NCBI GenBank assembly: GCA_934129785.1
Contig: CAKOWW010000006.1
Coordinates: 33,235-97,234, forward strand
Reading direction: 5' to 3'
Origin: an uncultured Clostridia bacterium
GTDB lineage: Bacteria; Bacillota; Clostridia; TANB77; CAG-508
Length of the DNA stretch: 64,000 nucleotides
A model generated the notes under the pieces. That model ran no database searches and was not told the origin of the DNA. It worked only from the letters and a program-made list of their open reading frames with translations. Made by a program: the position numbers and the translations under genes. This document shows, one piece after another, positions 27,101 through 36,579 of the stretch (position 1 is the stretch's first letter; the number at the start of each line of letters is the position of its first letter).

Positions 27101-30100
27101 GGTAGAAAAACATGGAAATATTTTGAAAAATATTTGAACAAAGAAAACAATTATTTAATACCAGACAATTATCAGGAAGATAGAAAAGAAAAAATTGTGC
27201 CAAGAACATCTTCAACAAATATTGGACTTTCACTTTTAGCGATAATATCAGCATATGACCTAAAATATATAGAAAAAGAAAAAGCAGAGGAACTATTAGA
27301 AAAAGTAATAATTTCAATAGATAGCCTTCCAAAATGGAATGGACATTTATATAATTGGTACCAGACACAAACAAAAGAACCGCTAATACCAAGATATATA
27401 TCAACAGTTGATAGTGGTAACTTTGTTGGATATTTATATGTTACAAAAAATTTTTTAGAAAATGAAATAAAAAATGAAAAGCTAATAAATATAGTAAATA
27501 GTATTATTGAAAAAACTGATTTTTCTGTATTATATAATTGGGAACAACAAATATTTTCAATAGGATTTTCAATAGAAGAAAATAAACTAACAGACTCATA
27601 TTATGACTTATTAGCATCTGAAGCAAGACAAGCAAGTTTGGTTGCAATTGCAAAAAAAGATATACCTGCAAAACATTGGGAACACTTAAGTAGAAGCTTA
27701 ACTATATTAGGAAAATACAAAGGGCTTATTTCATGGTCTGGAACAGCATTTGAATATTTAATGCCAAATATAAATATTCCAAGATATGAAGGAAGTTTAT
27801 TAGATGAATCTTGTAAATTTATGATAATGAGTCAAAAAGAATATACTAAACAATTGGGGATACCGTGGGGAATATCAGAAGCAGCATTTAATGTAAAAGA
27901 TCTAAAATCAAACTATCAATATAAAGCCTTTGGAATACCATGGTTAGGATTAAAAAGAGGACTTGCAGATGAATTAGTTGTGTCCAGTTATGGGGGAATA
28001 TTAGCAATATTAGATGACCCCAAAGGTGAAATAGAAAACCTAAAAAGATTAGAAAAAGAAGGAATGTATGACAAATATGGATTTTATGAATCAATTGACT
28101 ATACACCAGAAAGAGTCGAAAAAGGAAAAACAAGCAGTATAGTAAAAACTTATATGGCACACCACCAAGGTCTTATATTGCTATCAATAAATAATTTATT
28201 TAATAAAAAAATATTACAAAAAAGATTTATAGAAAATCCAGAAATAAAAGCAGTATCAATTTTACTACAAGAAACTATGCCAGAAAAAGCATTAATAACA
28301 AAGGAAAATAAGGAAAAAGTTAAAAAATTAAAATACAAAGATTACAAAAATTATGTAGTAACAACACATAACAAAATTGACGAAAGATTAATTACAGGAA
28401 ATGTTATATCAAACGAAAACTATACAATTGCAATGAATGAAAAAGGAGAAGGAATTAGTAAATACAAAGATATTTATATAAATAGATATAAACTAACAGA
28501 TGATTATTCTCAGGGAATATTTTTTGCAATAAAAAATATAAAAACAAAGAAAATACTAAGTTCAAATTATAAATTAAATGAAAAAAATAATTATCAAATT
28601 AGCTTTATGCCAGATAAAGACAAACAGGAAATATCAGGAGAAAATATAAAAACACAAATAATTACAACAGTAAGTTCAAATGAACCAGTAGAACTAAGAA
28701 GAGTAATATTAGAAAATATAGGTCAAGAAGAAGAAATACTAGAAGTAACATCATATTTTGAACCTGTACTATCAAAAAAAGAACAAGATTATGCACATTC
28801 GGCATTTAATAATCTATTTTTAATAAGCAAATTTGATGAAGAAAAAAACAGCATAATAGTAGAAAGAAAAAGTAGAGAAACAAGCGGTAAAAAGATGTTT
28901 TTAGCAACCACATTATCCACAAATTGCGAAACAATTGGGGATTTAGAATATGAAATAAATGAAGAAAAGTTTATAGGAAGAGGCAACTTGAAAACACCAC
29001 AAATGATAGAGAATTTAGTGCCATTATCAAAAAAAATAGGGCTTGTTTTAGAACCAATAGTAGCACTAAAAAGAACCATAAAATTAAAACCAAAAGAAGA
29101 AAAAATAGTTGATTTAATAATAAGTGTGGGAGAAGAAGAAAGTGTTGTAAAAGAAAATTTAGAAAAATACAAATCAATTGAAAATGTAAAAACAGAAATC
29201 GAAATATCAAAAGCACGAGTTGAAGCGGAAAGTAGATATCTACGAATAAAAGGAAAAGAAATAGCAATATATCAAAAAATACTATCATATATAATATTTG
29301 ACAATTCACCTAAAAGCATAACATTAAGCAAAAACTTGCAAACCAGCTACAAGCAAAGTCAACTATGGAAATATGGAATATCAGGAGACTTGCCAATAAT
29401 TTTAGTAAAAATAAAAGATGCAAACGACTCATATGTAATAAAAGAAATACTAAAAGCGCATGAATTTTTTAGAACAAAAAATGTCCAGACAGAAGTGGTG
29501 ATTTTAGATGAAGAAAAGCACAGTTATGAAAACTATGTGAAAGAAGAAATAGAAAATAACATTTTAAATAGTCAAATGGCATATTTAAAAAATATAAAAG
29601 GCGGAATCTTTACTTTATCTAAGGGGGAAATAGATGAAAAAGATATAAAACTTTTGGAACTAATTTCAGTAATAAAAATAGACACAAGTAAAGGTGGAAT
29701 AGAAAATACAGTAAAAGAGCTGGAAGAAGAGTACCTAGAAAAATACAAGCAAATAGGAGAAGAAGATAACCCAGAAGTAATAGAAGAAACAGATGGGGAC
29801 ATTAATATTTTAGAAAATATAGATAAATTAAAATATTATAACGAATATGGTGGATTTTCAGAAGATGGTAAAGAATATTTAATAAAAGTAAATAAAAATA
29901 ATAGACTTCCAACAGTTTGGAGTCATATAATGGCAAACAAAACATTTGGAACAATAGTAACTGAAAATATGGGTGGATACACATGGTACAAAAATAGCAG
30001 ATTAAATCGTGTAAGCAGTTGGGAAAATAATCCAAGTTATGATATTCCAAGTGAAGTAATTTATTTAAAAGACGATGAAACAAAAAAAGCATGGTCACTA

Positions 30101-31742
30101 GGATTAAATCCAATGCCAGATGAGAAAAATTATAATATAATATATGGATTTGGATATTGCAAATATATACACAAAAGTGATGGAATAGAGCAAGAGTTAG
30201 AGATATTTGTACCAAAAGAAGAACCATGTAAAATTAATATTTTGACATTAAAAAACACAACACCAAATAGAAAAAAATTGAAATTATATTATTATATAAA
30301 ACCAGTAATAGGTGAAGATGAAATAAAAAGTAATCAATATATAACTGTAAATTTAGACAAAAATAGTAATATAGTATGGGCAAAAAACTTATATCAAACA
30401 GAAGAATTAGAAAATTTAATATATATATCAACAAGTGAAAAAATAAAATCATATACAGGTGATAAAAACTTCTTTTTAGGAAATAAAGGACTTTCAAATC
30501 CACAAGGATTACGAAAAGAAAGATTAAACAATGAAACAGGGCTAGGAAAGAAAAGTTGCATGGTATTTGAAATAGAAATACAACTAGAAAGTTATGCAAA
30601 AAAAGAAATAACACTAACTTTAGGCGCAGATGAAAAAATAATAAATTGTAAAAACACAGCATACAAATATAGCAAAATACAAAATGCAAAACAAGAGTTG
30701 GAAATTTGTAAAAATGCATGGAAAGAATTACTTCGGAAGACTACAGGTATATACTCCATTAGAGTCAACAAATATATTACTAAATGGTTGGATACCATAT
30801 CAAACTTTAGTAAGTAGATTATATGGAAGAAGCGGATATTATCAATCTGGTGGAGCATATGGATTTAGAGACCAATTACAAGACACATTAGGTCTAAAAT
30901 ATTTAGAACCACAAATAATGAAAAACCAAATAATAAAGCATAGTAAACATCAATTTATAGAAGGAGATGTAGAACACTGGTGGCATGAAGAAACACAGAG
31001 AGGAATAAGAACAAGATTTTCAGATGACCTGTTATGGCTAGTATATGTAACAATTGAATATATAGAATTTACAGGAGATAGAACAATATTAGAAATAAAA
31101 ACGCCTTTTTTGCAAGGAGCAGTATTAGAAGAAAATCAAGATGAAAAATATGACAAATATGCACAAACACATGAAGAACAAACAATATATAATCACTGTA
31201 TAAAAGCAATTGAAAAAGCATTAAATTTTGGAGAACATGGATTACCTAAAATTGGTTCAGGTGACTGGAATGATGGATTTAGCACAGTGGGAAACAAAGG
31301 AAAAGGTGAAAGTGTATGGTTAGGATTTTTCTTATATCTAATATTGGAAAAATTTATACCAATATGCAAAGAAAAAGGAGATTACGAAAAAGCCGAAAAA
31401 TATGAACAAATAAGAATAAATCTAAAAAAAGCGTTAAATACAAAAGCATGGGATGGAAGATGGTACAAAAGGGCATATATGGATGATGGAAACTGGCTTG
31501 GAAGCATGGAAAACGAAGAGTGCAGAATAGATAGTATAGCACAAAGCTGGAGTACAATTTCTAATGCAGGTGATAATGACAAAAAATATATTTCAATAGA
31601 AAGTTTAGAAAATCACTTAGTAGACAGAGAAAATGGAATAATTAAACTATTAGATCCACCATTTGAAAAAAGTAAATTAGAACCAGGATATATAAAGGCT
31701 TATCTACCAGGGGTAAGAGAAAATGGAGGACAATACACACAT
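24158..31742 (+). CDS. Cyclic beta-glucan synthase-like protein (GT84/GH94 type), 5' part: +1 shift at CGG, interrupted by a mobile element
   Basis: Giant membrane enzyme of the NdvB/cyclic beta-1,2-glucan synthase type, predicted to polymerise and phosphorolytically trim glucan. After an N-terminal helical domain come TM helices (about 385-450). The GT84 domain follows, with ITLDADTDLILDSAFELVGA and ARWTRGDWQIINWL, then more TM helices. Next are the linker hydrolase-like domain (YMAHHQGLILLSINN) and the GH94 phosphorylase part (GGYTWYKNSRLNRVSSWENN). Codon 2193 is CGG (30734-30736); skipping C30734 gives GRLQVYTPLESTN, then YYQSGGAYGFRDQLQD and IGSGDWNDGFSTVG. The sequence is cut at 31742 by the element. 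The third piece is 38239-38715; rejoined, the protein has 2686 aa. With the element in place the frame ends at 31757 after GluCysCysCys. Confidence 0.87.
30734..30736 (+). other. CGG +1 frameshift site 5 (glucan synthase)
   Basis: The in-frame context is CTT CGG A. Skipping C30734 gives CTT GGA AGA CTA CAG (LGRLQ), leading into the conserved GH94 segment. Confidence 0.87.
31730..31742 (+). repeat. Left att core, 13-bp direct repeat
   Basis: ACAATACACACAT here is identical to 38226-38238. Element DNA begins with GAGTGTTGTTGTT, roughly the reverse complement of ACCACAACAAC before the right core. This is the imperfect dyad expected around a serine-integrase crossover site. Confidence 0.85.
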
Positions 31743-31888
31743 GAGTGTTGTTGTTAGCACCAGTTTTTTATAAATATTGATACTCTTAAAAATACATATT
31801 GTTATTAAATTTGTAATAAAAGAATTTAATAACACACCTTATTGATATAAAATTAGTGATAAAATCAAATAATACAACAAATTTAAAA

Positions 31889-32000
31889 AATGTGAAACAA
31901 ATTAGAAAAAAATGCAAAAAAGTTTCACATTTTTTAAAATTTATGATACAATAAAAATGTGAAACAAAATCAAATAAACTAAGCAAAAATGTTTCACATT
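31889..32000 (+). promoter_or_regulatory. Promoter of the fic gene with four operator half-sites
   Basis: The decamer AATGTGAAAC occurs at 31889-31898 and 31956-31965, and its exact reverse complement GTTTCACATT at 31922-31931 and 31991-32000, alternating at 33-35 bp. The promoter sits among them: TTCACA (31924-31929), 17-bp spacer, TACAAT (31947-31952). The second site thus covers the -35 box, the third covers the transcription start, and the fourth ends just before the RBS. This suggests cooperative repression; each pair could alternatively form an RNA hairpin. A fifth half-site lies at 34864-34873. Confidence 0.65.
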
Positions 32001-32016
32001 TATAAGGAGGAAAATC

Positions 32017-32952
32017 ATGGAAGAAAAAATTGAAATTATGAATCTTCTTCAAAGTAAACAGGTTCTTGAACATGAATTACAATCATTTGTATATGGATCA
32101 GTAGAAATAAGAGAAAATGAATCTAATAAATATATATATGTACATTATAGAGAAGATGGAGTAGCTTTAACAAAATATGTTGGAGAATATTCTGATGAAT
32201 TATATAATTTAATATTAAATAATAGCATTAAAGCAAAACAATTGAAAAAGCAAATAAGAGAGATAACAAAAAAATTAAAACAATTAAATTATACAGAAGA
32301 AGAATTATCAGAAAAAGTAGAACAAAATATAGACTTTGCGAAAAGACATTTAGTAGATACAATATATAAACAAGCTATATTAGAAGGTGTTGCAACTACA
32401 TTTGCAGATACAGAAAGTATTATTGAGGGTGGAAAAGTAAATAATATGACATCTGAAGATATACTAAAAATAGTAAATCTAAAACATGCTTGGGAATTTA
32501 TATTAAATAAAAATGTTATTTTAAGCGATACAAACTTTGCATTATTATGCGAAATAAATAAAATGGTAGAAGAAGGATTTTACTATACAGCAGGTAAAGT
32601 AAGAAATACACCAGTAACAATAGGTGGAACAACATGGAAACCAGATTTGCCTATTGAAAGTGTAATAAAAGAAGAATTAGAAGAAATTTTTAGTAAGGAA
32701 CTGGATGATATAGACAGAGCAATCGAACTTTTATTATACACAATGAAAAAACAAGTATTTATAGATGGAAATAAAAGAACGGCTGTAATTTATAGCAACC
32801 ATTATTTAATTTCAAAAGGAAAAGGTATTATAGCGATTCCAGCAGAGCTAACAGAAGAATTTAAGGACTTACTTATTCCATATTATGAGGGAAAAGATGA
32901 AAAACAAATAAAAAAATTTATTAAGGGAAAATGTTATATGAATATGGAATAG
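32017..32952 (+). CDS. Fic-domain protein with Gln in place of the catalytic His
   Basis: A 311-aa Fic/DOC-family protein; active members transfer AMP or similar groups to target proteins. The N-terminal part has a coiled helix. Then comes ATTFADTESIIEGGKVNN, which resembles the inhibitory-helix region (TSxxEG-like) of class II Fic proteins, and HAWEFILNKNVILSD. The Fic core is KKQVFIDGNKRTAVIYSN; the canonical HxFxDGNxR motif here has Gln246 where the catalytic histidine belongs. It may be inactive or use another chemistry. RBS AAGGAGG before ATG 32017. It is the first gene of the element and has its own operator-rich promoter. Confidence 0.8.
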   Translation: MEEKIEIMNLLQSKQVLEHELQSFVYGSVEIRENESNKYIYVHYREDGVALTKYVGEYSDELYNLILNNSIKAKQLKKQIREITKKLKQLNYTEEELSEKVEQNIDFAKRHLVDTIYKQAILEGVATTFADTESIIEGGKVNNMTSEDILKIVNLKHAWEFILNKNVILSDTNFALLCEINKMVEEGFYYTAGKVRNTPVTIGGTTWKPDLPIESVIKEELEEIFSKELDDIDRAIELLLYTMKKQVFIDGNKRTAVIYSNHYLISKGKGIIAIPAELTEEFKDLLIPYYEGKDEKQIKKFIKGKCYMNME

Positions 32953-33257
32953 TAGAATTTGATTTTTTAAGAAAACAACTGTGTAAATATATGAATGGAC
33001 ATTTAAGAGACTATTAAAAAATAACGAATTAGGAATAGATATTTTAGGAGATTTATTTAATATGTGTATGTTTGAGGATGATAAAGATTTAAAAAAATTT
33101 ATGGAGTTATTTACAGATTGGTACAATAATAGTCCTCAATATATGTTAGGTGGATATTCGCCAATATAATCTACATAAAGATGAAATCTTTTTATCAAAT
33201 ATAGGAGAATATGGAGATTTGTCAGAAGATGAAATTGATGAATTATTTGATATTTAA
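32937..33257 (+). pseudogene. Decayed gene on the element
   Basis: Short open pieces in shifting frames can be read between the fic gene and the lectin-like genes, for example NNELGIDILGDLFNMCMFED and DLKKFMELFTDWYNNSPQYM, then DEIFLSNIGEYGDLSEDEID to a TAA near 33257. They look like one acidic protein of unknown family broken by several stops and indels. None of these breaks is at a CGG, so this is ordinary decay. The rest of the gap to 33456 is the leader of the next gene. Confidence 0.5.
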
Positions 33258-33364
33258 GCTATTTACTAAAATCTCCACAATATAGTTATGAAAAAGAATT
33301 TGACATAATAAAAGAAAATATAATTTAAATACATATAATTAAATAAATTCAAAGTGTACAATAC

Positions 33365-33448
33365 TTGTAAAATACAGGAAAATGTGCTATTATTAACATA
33401 ATGGCAAAAGCCAGGTTGAAACCGTTATAAAATTATCACTTAAGGAGG
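33365..33448 (+). promoter_or_regulatory. Promoter and leader of lectin-like gene 1
   Basis: TTGTAA (33365-33370), 17-bp spacer, TATTAT (33388-33393), then a leader with two tiny hairpins (TGGCAAAAGCCA and GGTTGAAACC) and AGGAGG at 33443-33448. The second lectin-like gene has the same layout: TTGCAA at 34993-34998, 17 bp, TATTAT at 35016-35021, AGGAGG at 35071-35076. Confidence 0.55.
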
Positions 33449-33456
33449 TATAAACT

Positions 33457-34362
33457 ATGAGACGGTATGAAAGATTTGTGCTTGAGGCAGAAAGGGGTAT
33501 AACCTTTGAAGTCTCAGAGGAAACAAGTGGAGCAATAATTATCAAAGCCATGAAGAATTCAACTGTTAATGTCTACTCTACAAACTATGTAAATCCTCCA
33601 ATTCCAGAAGGATATAAGTATGTCTGTGGAGAATGGAACAATGGCTTTGTCATTGAAAGATGTTCTGATGGAAGCCAGTTTGTATGGATTCCTGTTGGAA
33701 GTCTCGACTCTAATGGAACACTTGATGGAGAACATTTTTCGGAGAAATTCGGCAGAAGGGATTATATGAACGATGAATTTTATTTTGGTAAATTCAATGA
33801 AGCTTTAAATGATGAACTGCTTGAACAACTTGAAAGTGTCAAAAAACATGGGGGATTTTATATTTCTCGTTATAACATTTCCAAGAGTTCAGAAGGAAAA
33901 CCACAGTCAGTAAAAGGAGTTATGCCGTGGGTAAACATCGATGTTTATGATGCTAAAAAGATTGCATCCACTATCGAAGACAATGAAGCAGTTAAGAGTC
34001 ATCTGACATTTGGTGCAGAATATGATTCGGTATTGGAATGGTTTATCAAAACGGAAGTTAAAACTCTTGCTGAAATTGCAGAGGATTCTACTAAATGGGG
34101 CAATCATTCGAATACAGCGAATTCTCCACATAAATTAGTTGAAACAGGAAGCAGAGAAGAATGGTGTGTTAATAACATCTGCGACTTTGCAGGTAATGTT
34201 TGTGAATGGACACAAGATAAGGACGAAAATTCATATCATGTTGTCCGTGGTGGCTATTATTGCAATGATGGGTTCATTTTTCCTGTCGCCTGTCGCTATT
34301 TCAGCAATCCTTATAACTATAGTAACTGCACTGGTTTCCGTGCCACGCTTTGTATTAAGTAG
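33457..34362 (+). CDS. FGE/C-type-lectin-fold protein with hypervariable C terminus (DGR-target-like), copy 1
   Basis: A 301-aa protein with a short N-terminal region (MRRYERFVLEAERGITFE) and a formylglycine-generating-enzyme-like C-type lectin fold from about residue 45 (NPPIPEGYKYVCGEWNNGFV, SQFVWIPVGSL, GGFYISRYNIS, DFAGNVCEWTQD). It ends VVRGGYYCND...TGFRATL. The RGG...GFRA frame around a variable stretch is the hallmark of diversity-generating-retroelement target proteins. Formylglycine-generating catalytic cysteines are not evident. Codon 3 is CGG. No signal peptide. It is highly similar to the gene at 35085 except in the C-terminal 40 residues. Confidence 0.75.
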   Translation: MRRYERFVLEAERGITFEVSEETSGAIIIKAMKNSTVNVYSTNYVNPPIPEGYKYVCGEWNNGFVIERCSDGSQFVWIPVGSLDSNGTLDGEHFSEKFGRRDYMNDEFYFGKFNEALNDELLEQLESVKKHGGFYISRYNISKSSEGKPQSVKGVMPWVNIDVYDAKKIASTIEDNEAVKSHLTFGAEYDSVLEWFIKTEVKTLAEIAEDSTKWGNHSNTANSPHKLVETGSREEWCVNNICDFAGNVCEWTQDKDENSYHVVRGGYYCNDGFIFPVACRYFSNPYNYSNCTGFRATLCIK

Positions 34363-34407
34363 CACTGAACACTGTAAAACTATCCTAATTTGTTTCTAAA
34401 CACAGAT

Positions 34408-34453
34408 AGAAGGAGAGAACTTTGAAATTTCAGAGTTTCTTCTTCTTTTTTTT
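34408..34453 (+). terminator. Terminator after lectin-like gene 1
   Basis: AGAAGGAGAGAACTTTGAAA pairs imperfectly with TTTCAGAGTTTCTTCTTCT, followed by a U-run. The same structure follows gene 2 at 36072-36116. Confidence 0.6.
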
Positions 34454-35084
34454 GAAAGGTGGATATATGAGATGGAGAAAAACAAAGATAACAGGTTGGT
34501 AATAATAGTAAAAATAGAAAAGTATATTTAAGATATAAAAATTCTTCTTTATATTCTTTTACAATTTTATCAAGCCATTTATTAAATTCGAAAAATGAGG
34601 AATTATTAAAGAAATTTGAAAATATGAAAAACAAATATGTATTAAATGATAAATACAAAATAGAAATCAGTGAAGTAAGGAATACTTTAAGTGCAATAAT
34701 AAACAATACAAATATTGTATAGACGATAAATTAGGAGATAAGAAAAAATCGAAAGAATATGCTAAAAAATGGGATGAATATGTGCATAGATAATAAGTTG
34801 AAAAGTAGAATATGGTAACATTATCTAAAATAATAGATAGATTGGAATACAAGTAAATATTAAAATGTGAAACAAAATCATATTTAAACTATTCACTAAA
34901 ATTTCCATAATAGTTATGAAAAAGAATTTGACATAATAAAAGAAAATATAATTTAAATACATATAATTAAATAAATTCAAAGTGCACAATATTTGCAAAA
35001 TGCAGGAAAATGTGCTATTATTGACATAATGGCAAAAGCCAGGTTGAAACCGTTATAAAATTATCACTTAAGGAGGTATAAACT
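34454..35084 (+). other. Spacer between the two lectin-like genes
   Basis: There is no gene I can support. From 34454 to about 34600 it is the downstream part of repeat unit 1, matched after gene 2 at 36117-36258. From 34885 to 35084 it is the promoter and leader of unit 2, nearly identical to 33252-33456. Between them lies degenerate AT-rich DNA with a single AATGTGAAAC half-site at 34864-34873. Confidence 0.6.
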
Positions 35085-36026
35085 ATGAGACGGGTTGAAA
35101 GATTTGTGATTGGGGTAGAAAAGGATATAACCTTTGAAGGCCCAGAGGAAACAGAGGTAGAAAAGTTAACCTTTGAAGGCTCAGAGGAAACAATTATCAG
35201 AGCTCTGAACAATGCTACAGACAATGTCTACTCTACAAACTATGTAAATCCTCCAATTCCAGAAGGATATAAGTATGTCTGTGGAGAATGGAACAATGGC
35301 TTTGTCATTGAAAGATGTTCTGATGGAAGCCAGTTTGTATGGATTCCTGTTGGAAGTCTCGACTCGAATGCAACACTTGATGGAAACCGTTGGTCGAAGA
35401 AATTCGGCAGAAGGTATTATGGGGGCAAAGGAAAAACTTTTGATGAATTCAATGTAGTTTTAAATTATGAACTGCTTGACCAATTTATAAGTGTCAAAAA
35501 ATATGGGGGATTTTATATTTCTCGTTATAACATTTCCAAGAGTTTAGCAGGAAAACCACAGTCGATAAAAGGAGTTATGCCGTGGGTAAGCATCAATTTT
35601 GATGATGCTAAGAAGATTGCATCCACTATCGAAAACAATGAAGCAGTTAAAAGTCATCTAACTTTTGGTGTAGAATATGATTCGGTATTGGCATGGTTTA
35701 TCGAAACTGATGTTAAAACTTTTGCTGAAATTGCAAAGGACTCTACTAAATGGGGCAATCAATGGAATACAGAGAATTCTCCACATAAATTAGTTGAAAC
35801 AGGAAGCAGAGAAGAATGGTGTGCTAATAACATCTACGACTTTGCAGGTAATGTGTATGAATGGACACAAGACATGAACGAAAGTTCATATCTTGTTATC
35901 CGTGGTTCCTGTTACGACAGTATTGGATTCTATTTTCCTGTCGCCTTTCGCCATATCTTCGAGCCTTGTTACTACCATGACTTCTATGACTACACTGGTT
36001 TCCGTGCCGCCCTTTATATTAAGTAG
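35085..36026 (+). CDS. FGE/C-type-lectin-fold protein with hypervariable C terminus (DGR-target-like), copy 2
   Basis: A 313-aa paralog of the gene at 33457. The N-terminal region contains a small internal duplication (DITFEGPEETE and KLTFEGSEETI). The lectin fold is nearly identical through CNNIYDFAGNVYEWTQD-type residues, then diverges: VIRGSCYDSIGFYFPVAFRH... to DYTGFRAAL. Relative to copy 1 it has three extra codons before TGFRA. Constant positions between the copies are mostly G/C/T-rich codons, while variable codons mostly end in T or C, as expected if derived from AAY codons in a template. No template repeat or reverse transcriptase is visible in this window. Codon 3 is CGG. Confidence 0.75.
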   Translation: MRRVERFVIGVEKDITFEGPEETEVEKLTFEGSEETIIRALNNATDNVYSTNYVNPPIPEGYKYVCGEWNNGFVIERCSDGSQFVWIPVGSLDSNATLDGNRWSKKFGRRYYGGKGKTFDEFNVVLNYELLDQFISVKKYGGFYISRYNISKSLAGKPQSIKGVMPWVSINFDDAKKIASTIENNEAVKSHLTFGVEYDSVLAWFIETDVKTFAEIAKDSTKWGNQWNTENSPHKLVETGSREEWCANNIYDFAGNVYEWTQDMNESSYLVIRGSCYDSIGFYFPVAFRHIFEPCYYHDFYDYTGFRAALYIK

Positions 36027-36071
36027 CACTGAACACTGTAAAACTATCCTAATTTATTTCTAAACACAGAT

Positions 36072-36116
36072 AGAAGGAGAGAACTTTGAAATTTCAGAGT
36101 CTCTTCTTCTTTTTTT
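36072..36116 (+). terminator. Terminator after lectin-like gene 2
   Basis: A duplicate of the structure at 34408-34453, with a U-run at 36110-36116. The remaining DNA to 36347 is the tail of the duplicated unit and unassigned AT-rich sequence. Confidence 0.6.
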
Positions 36117-36347
36117 GAAAGGTGGATATATGAGAGGGAGAAAAACAAAGATAACAGGTTGGTAATAATAGTAAAAATAGAAAAGTATATTTAAGATATA
36201 AAAATTCTTCTTTATATTCTTTTACAATTTTATCAAGCTCTTTAGTAAATTCGAAAAATGAAAGCAAATTTCATATGGGAGCAAATTCACTTGTAACTGT
36301 ATAAAAAACTAAAATCTGGAAAAAATAAAACAAGAGGAGTGAGACTA

Positions 36348-36482
36348 TTGGAACAAAAAAAGAAATATAAGAAAAAGAATAATTTTAAGATAAATATATT
36401 TTTTAATGAAAAAGGAGAAGTATTGGAGAAAGTTATTGAAAGAGCATTTGAAAATTATTGTTTGAAAACAGCTAAGAAATAA
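36348..36482 (+). CDS. Small basic protein upstream of the recombinase
   Basis: A 44-aa ORF starting at TTG 36348 after AGAGGAGTGAG. It begins LEQKKKYKKKNNFKINIFFN and ends ENYCLKTAKK. Small lysine-rich proteins in this position are frequent beside large serine recombinases of Clostridia and may be recombination directionality or regulatory factors; that role is inferred only from position. Confidence 0.5.
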   Translation: MEQKKKYKKKNNFKINIFFNEKGEVLEKVIERAFENYCLKTAKK

Positions 36483-36579
36483 AATGAAATAATGGTATTT
36501 GATGAGATAATATGGTATAATGTTTGCAAGAGTATCAATATTATCTCATTATCTTTAATTAGCAAGAAGGGAGAAAATA

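Larger units (their letters stand above)
33252..36258 (+). repeat. Tandem duplication of the lectin-like gene unit (period about 1.63 kb)
   Basis: Unit 1 spans about 33252-34600 and unit 2 about 34885-36258. Promoter, leader, most of the coding region, terminator and downstream DNA are nearly identical. Differences concentrate in a stretch after residue 7, in mid-gene short patches, and above all in the last 120 bases of the coding region. Confidence 0.8.

Noticed and set aside
31889..32000. Treating the TGTGAAAC repeats as a CRISPR-like array
   Set aside because: Units are 10 bp, alternate in orientation and overlap promoter elements; there are no spacers of constant origin and no cas genes.
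32953..33257. CGG-type frameshifts to rescue the decayed gene on the element
   Set aside because: There is no CGG in this stretch and several separate stops occur, so it is ordinary decay.
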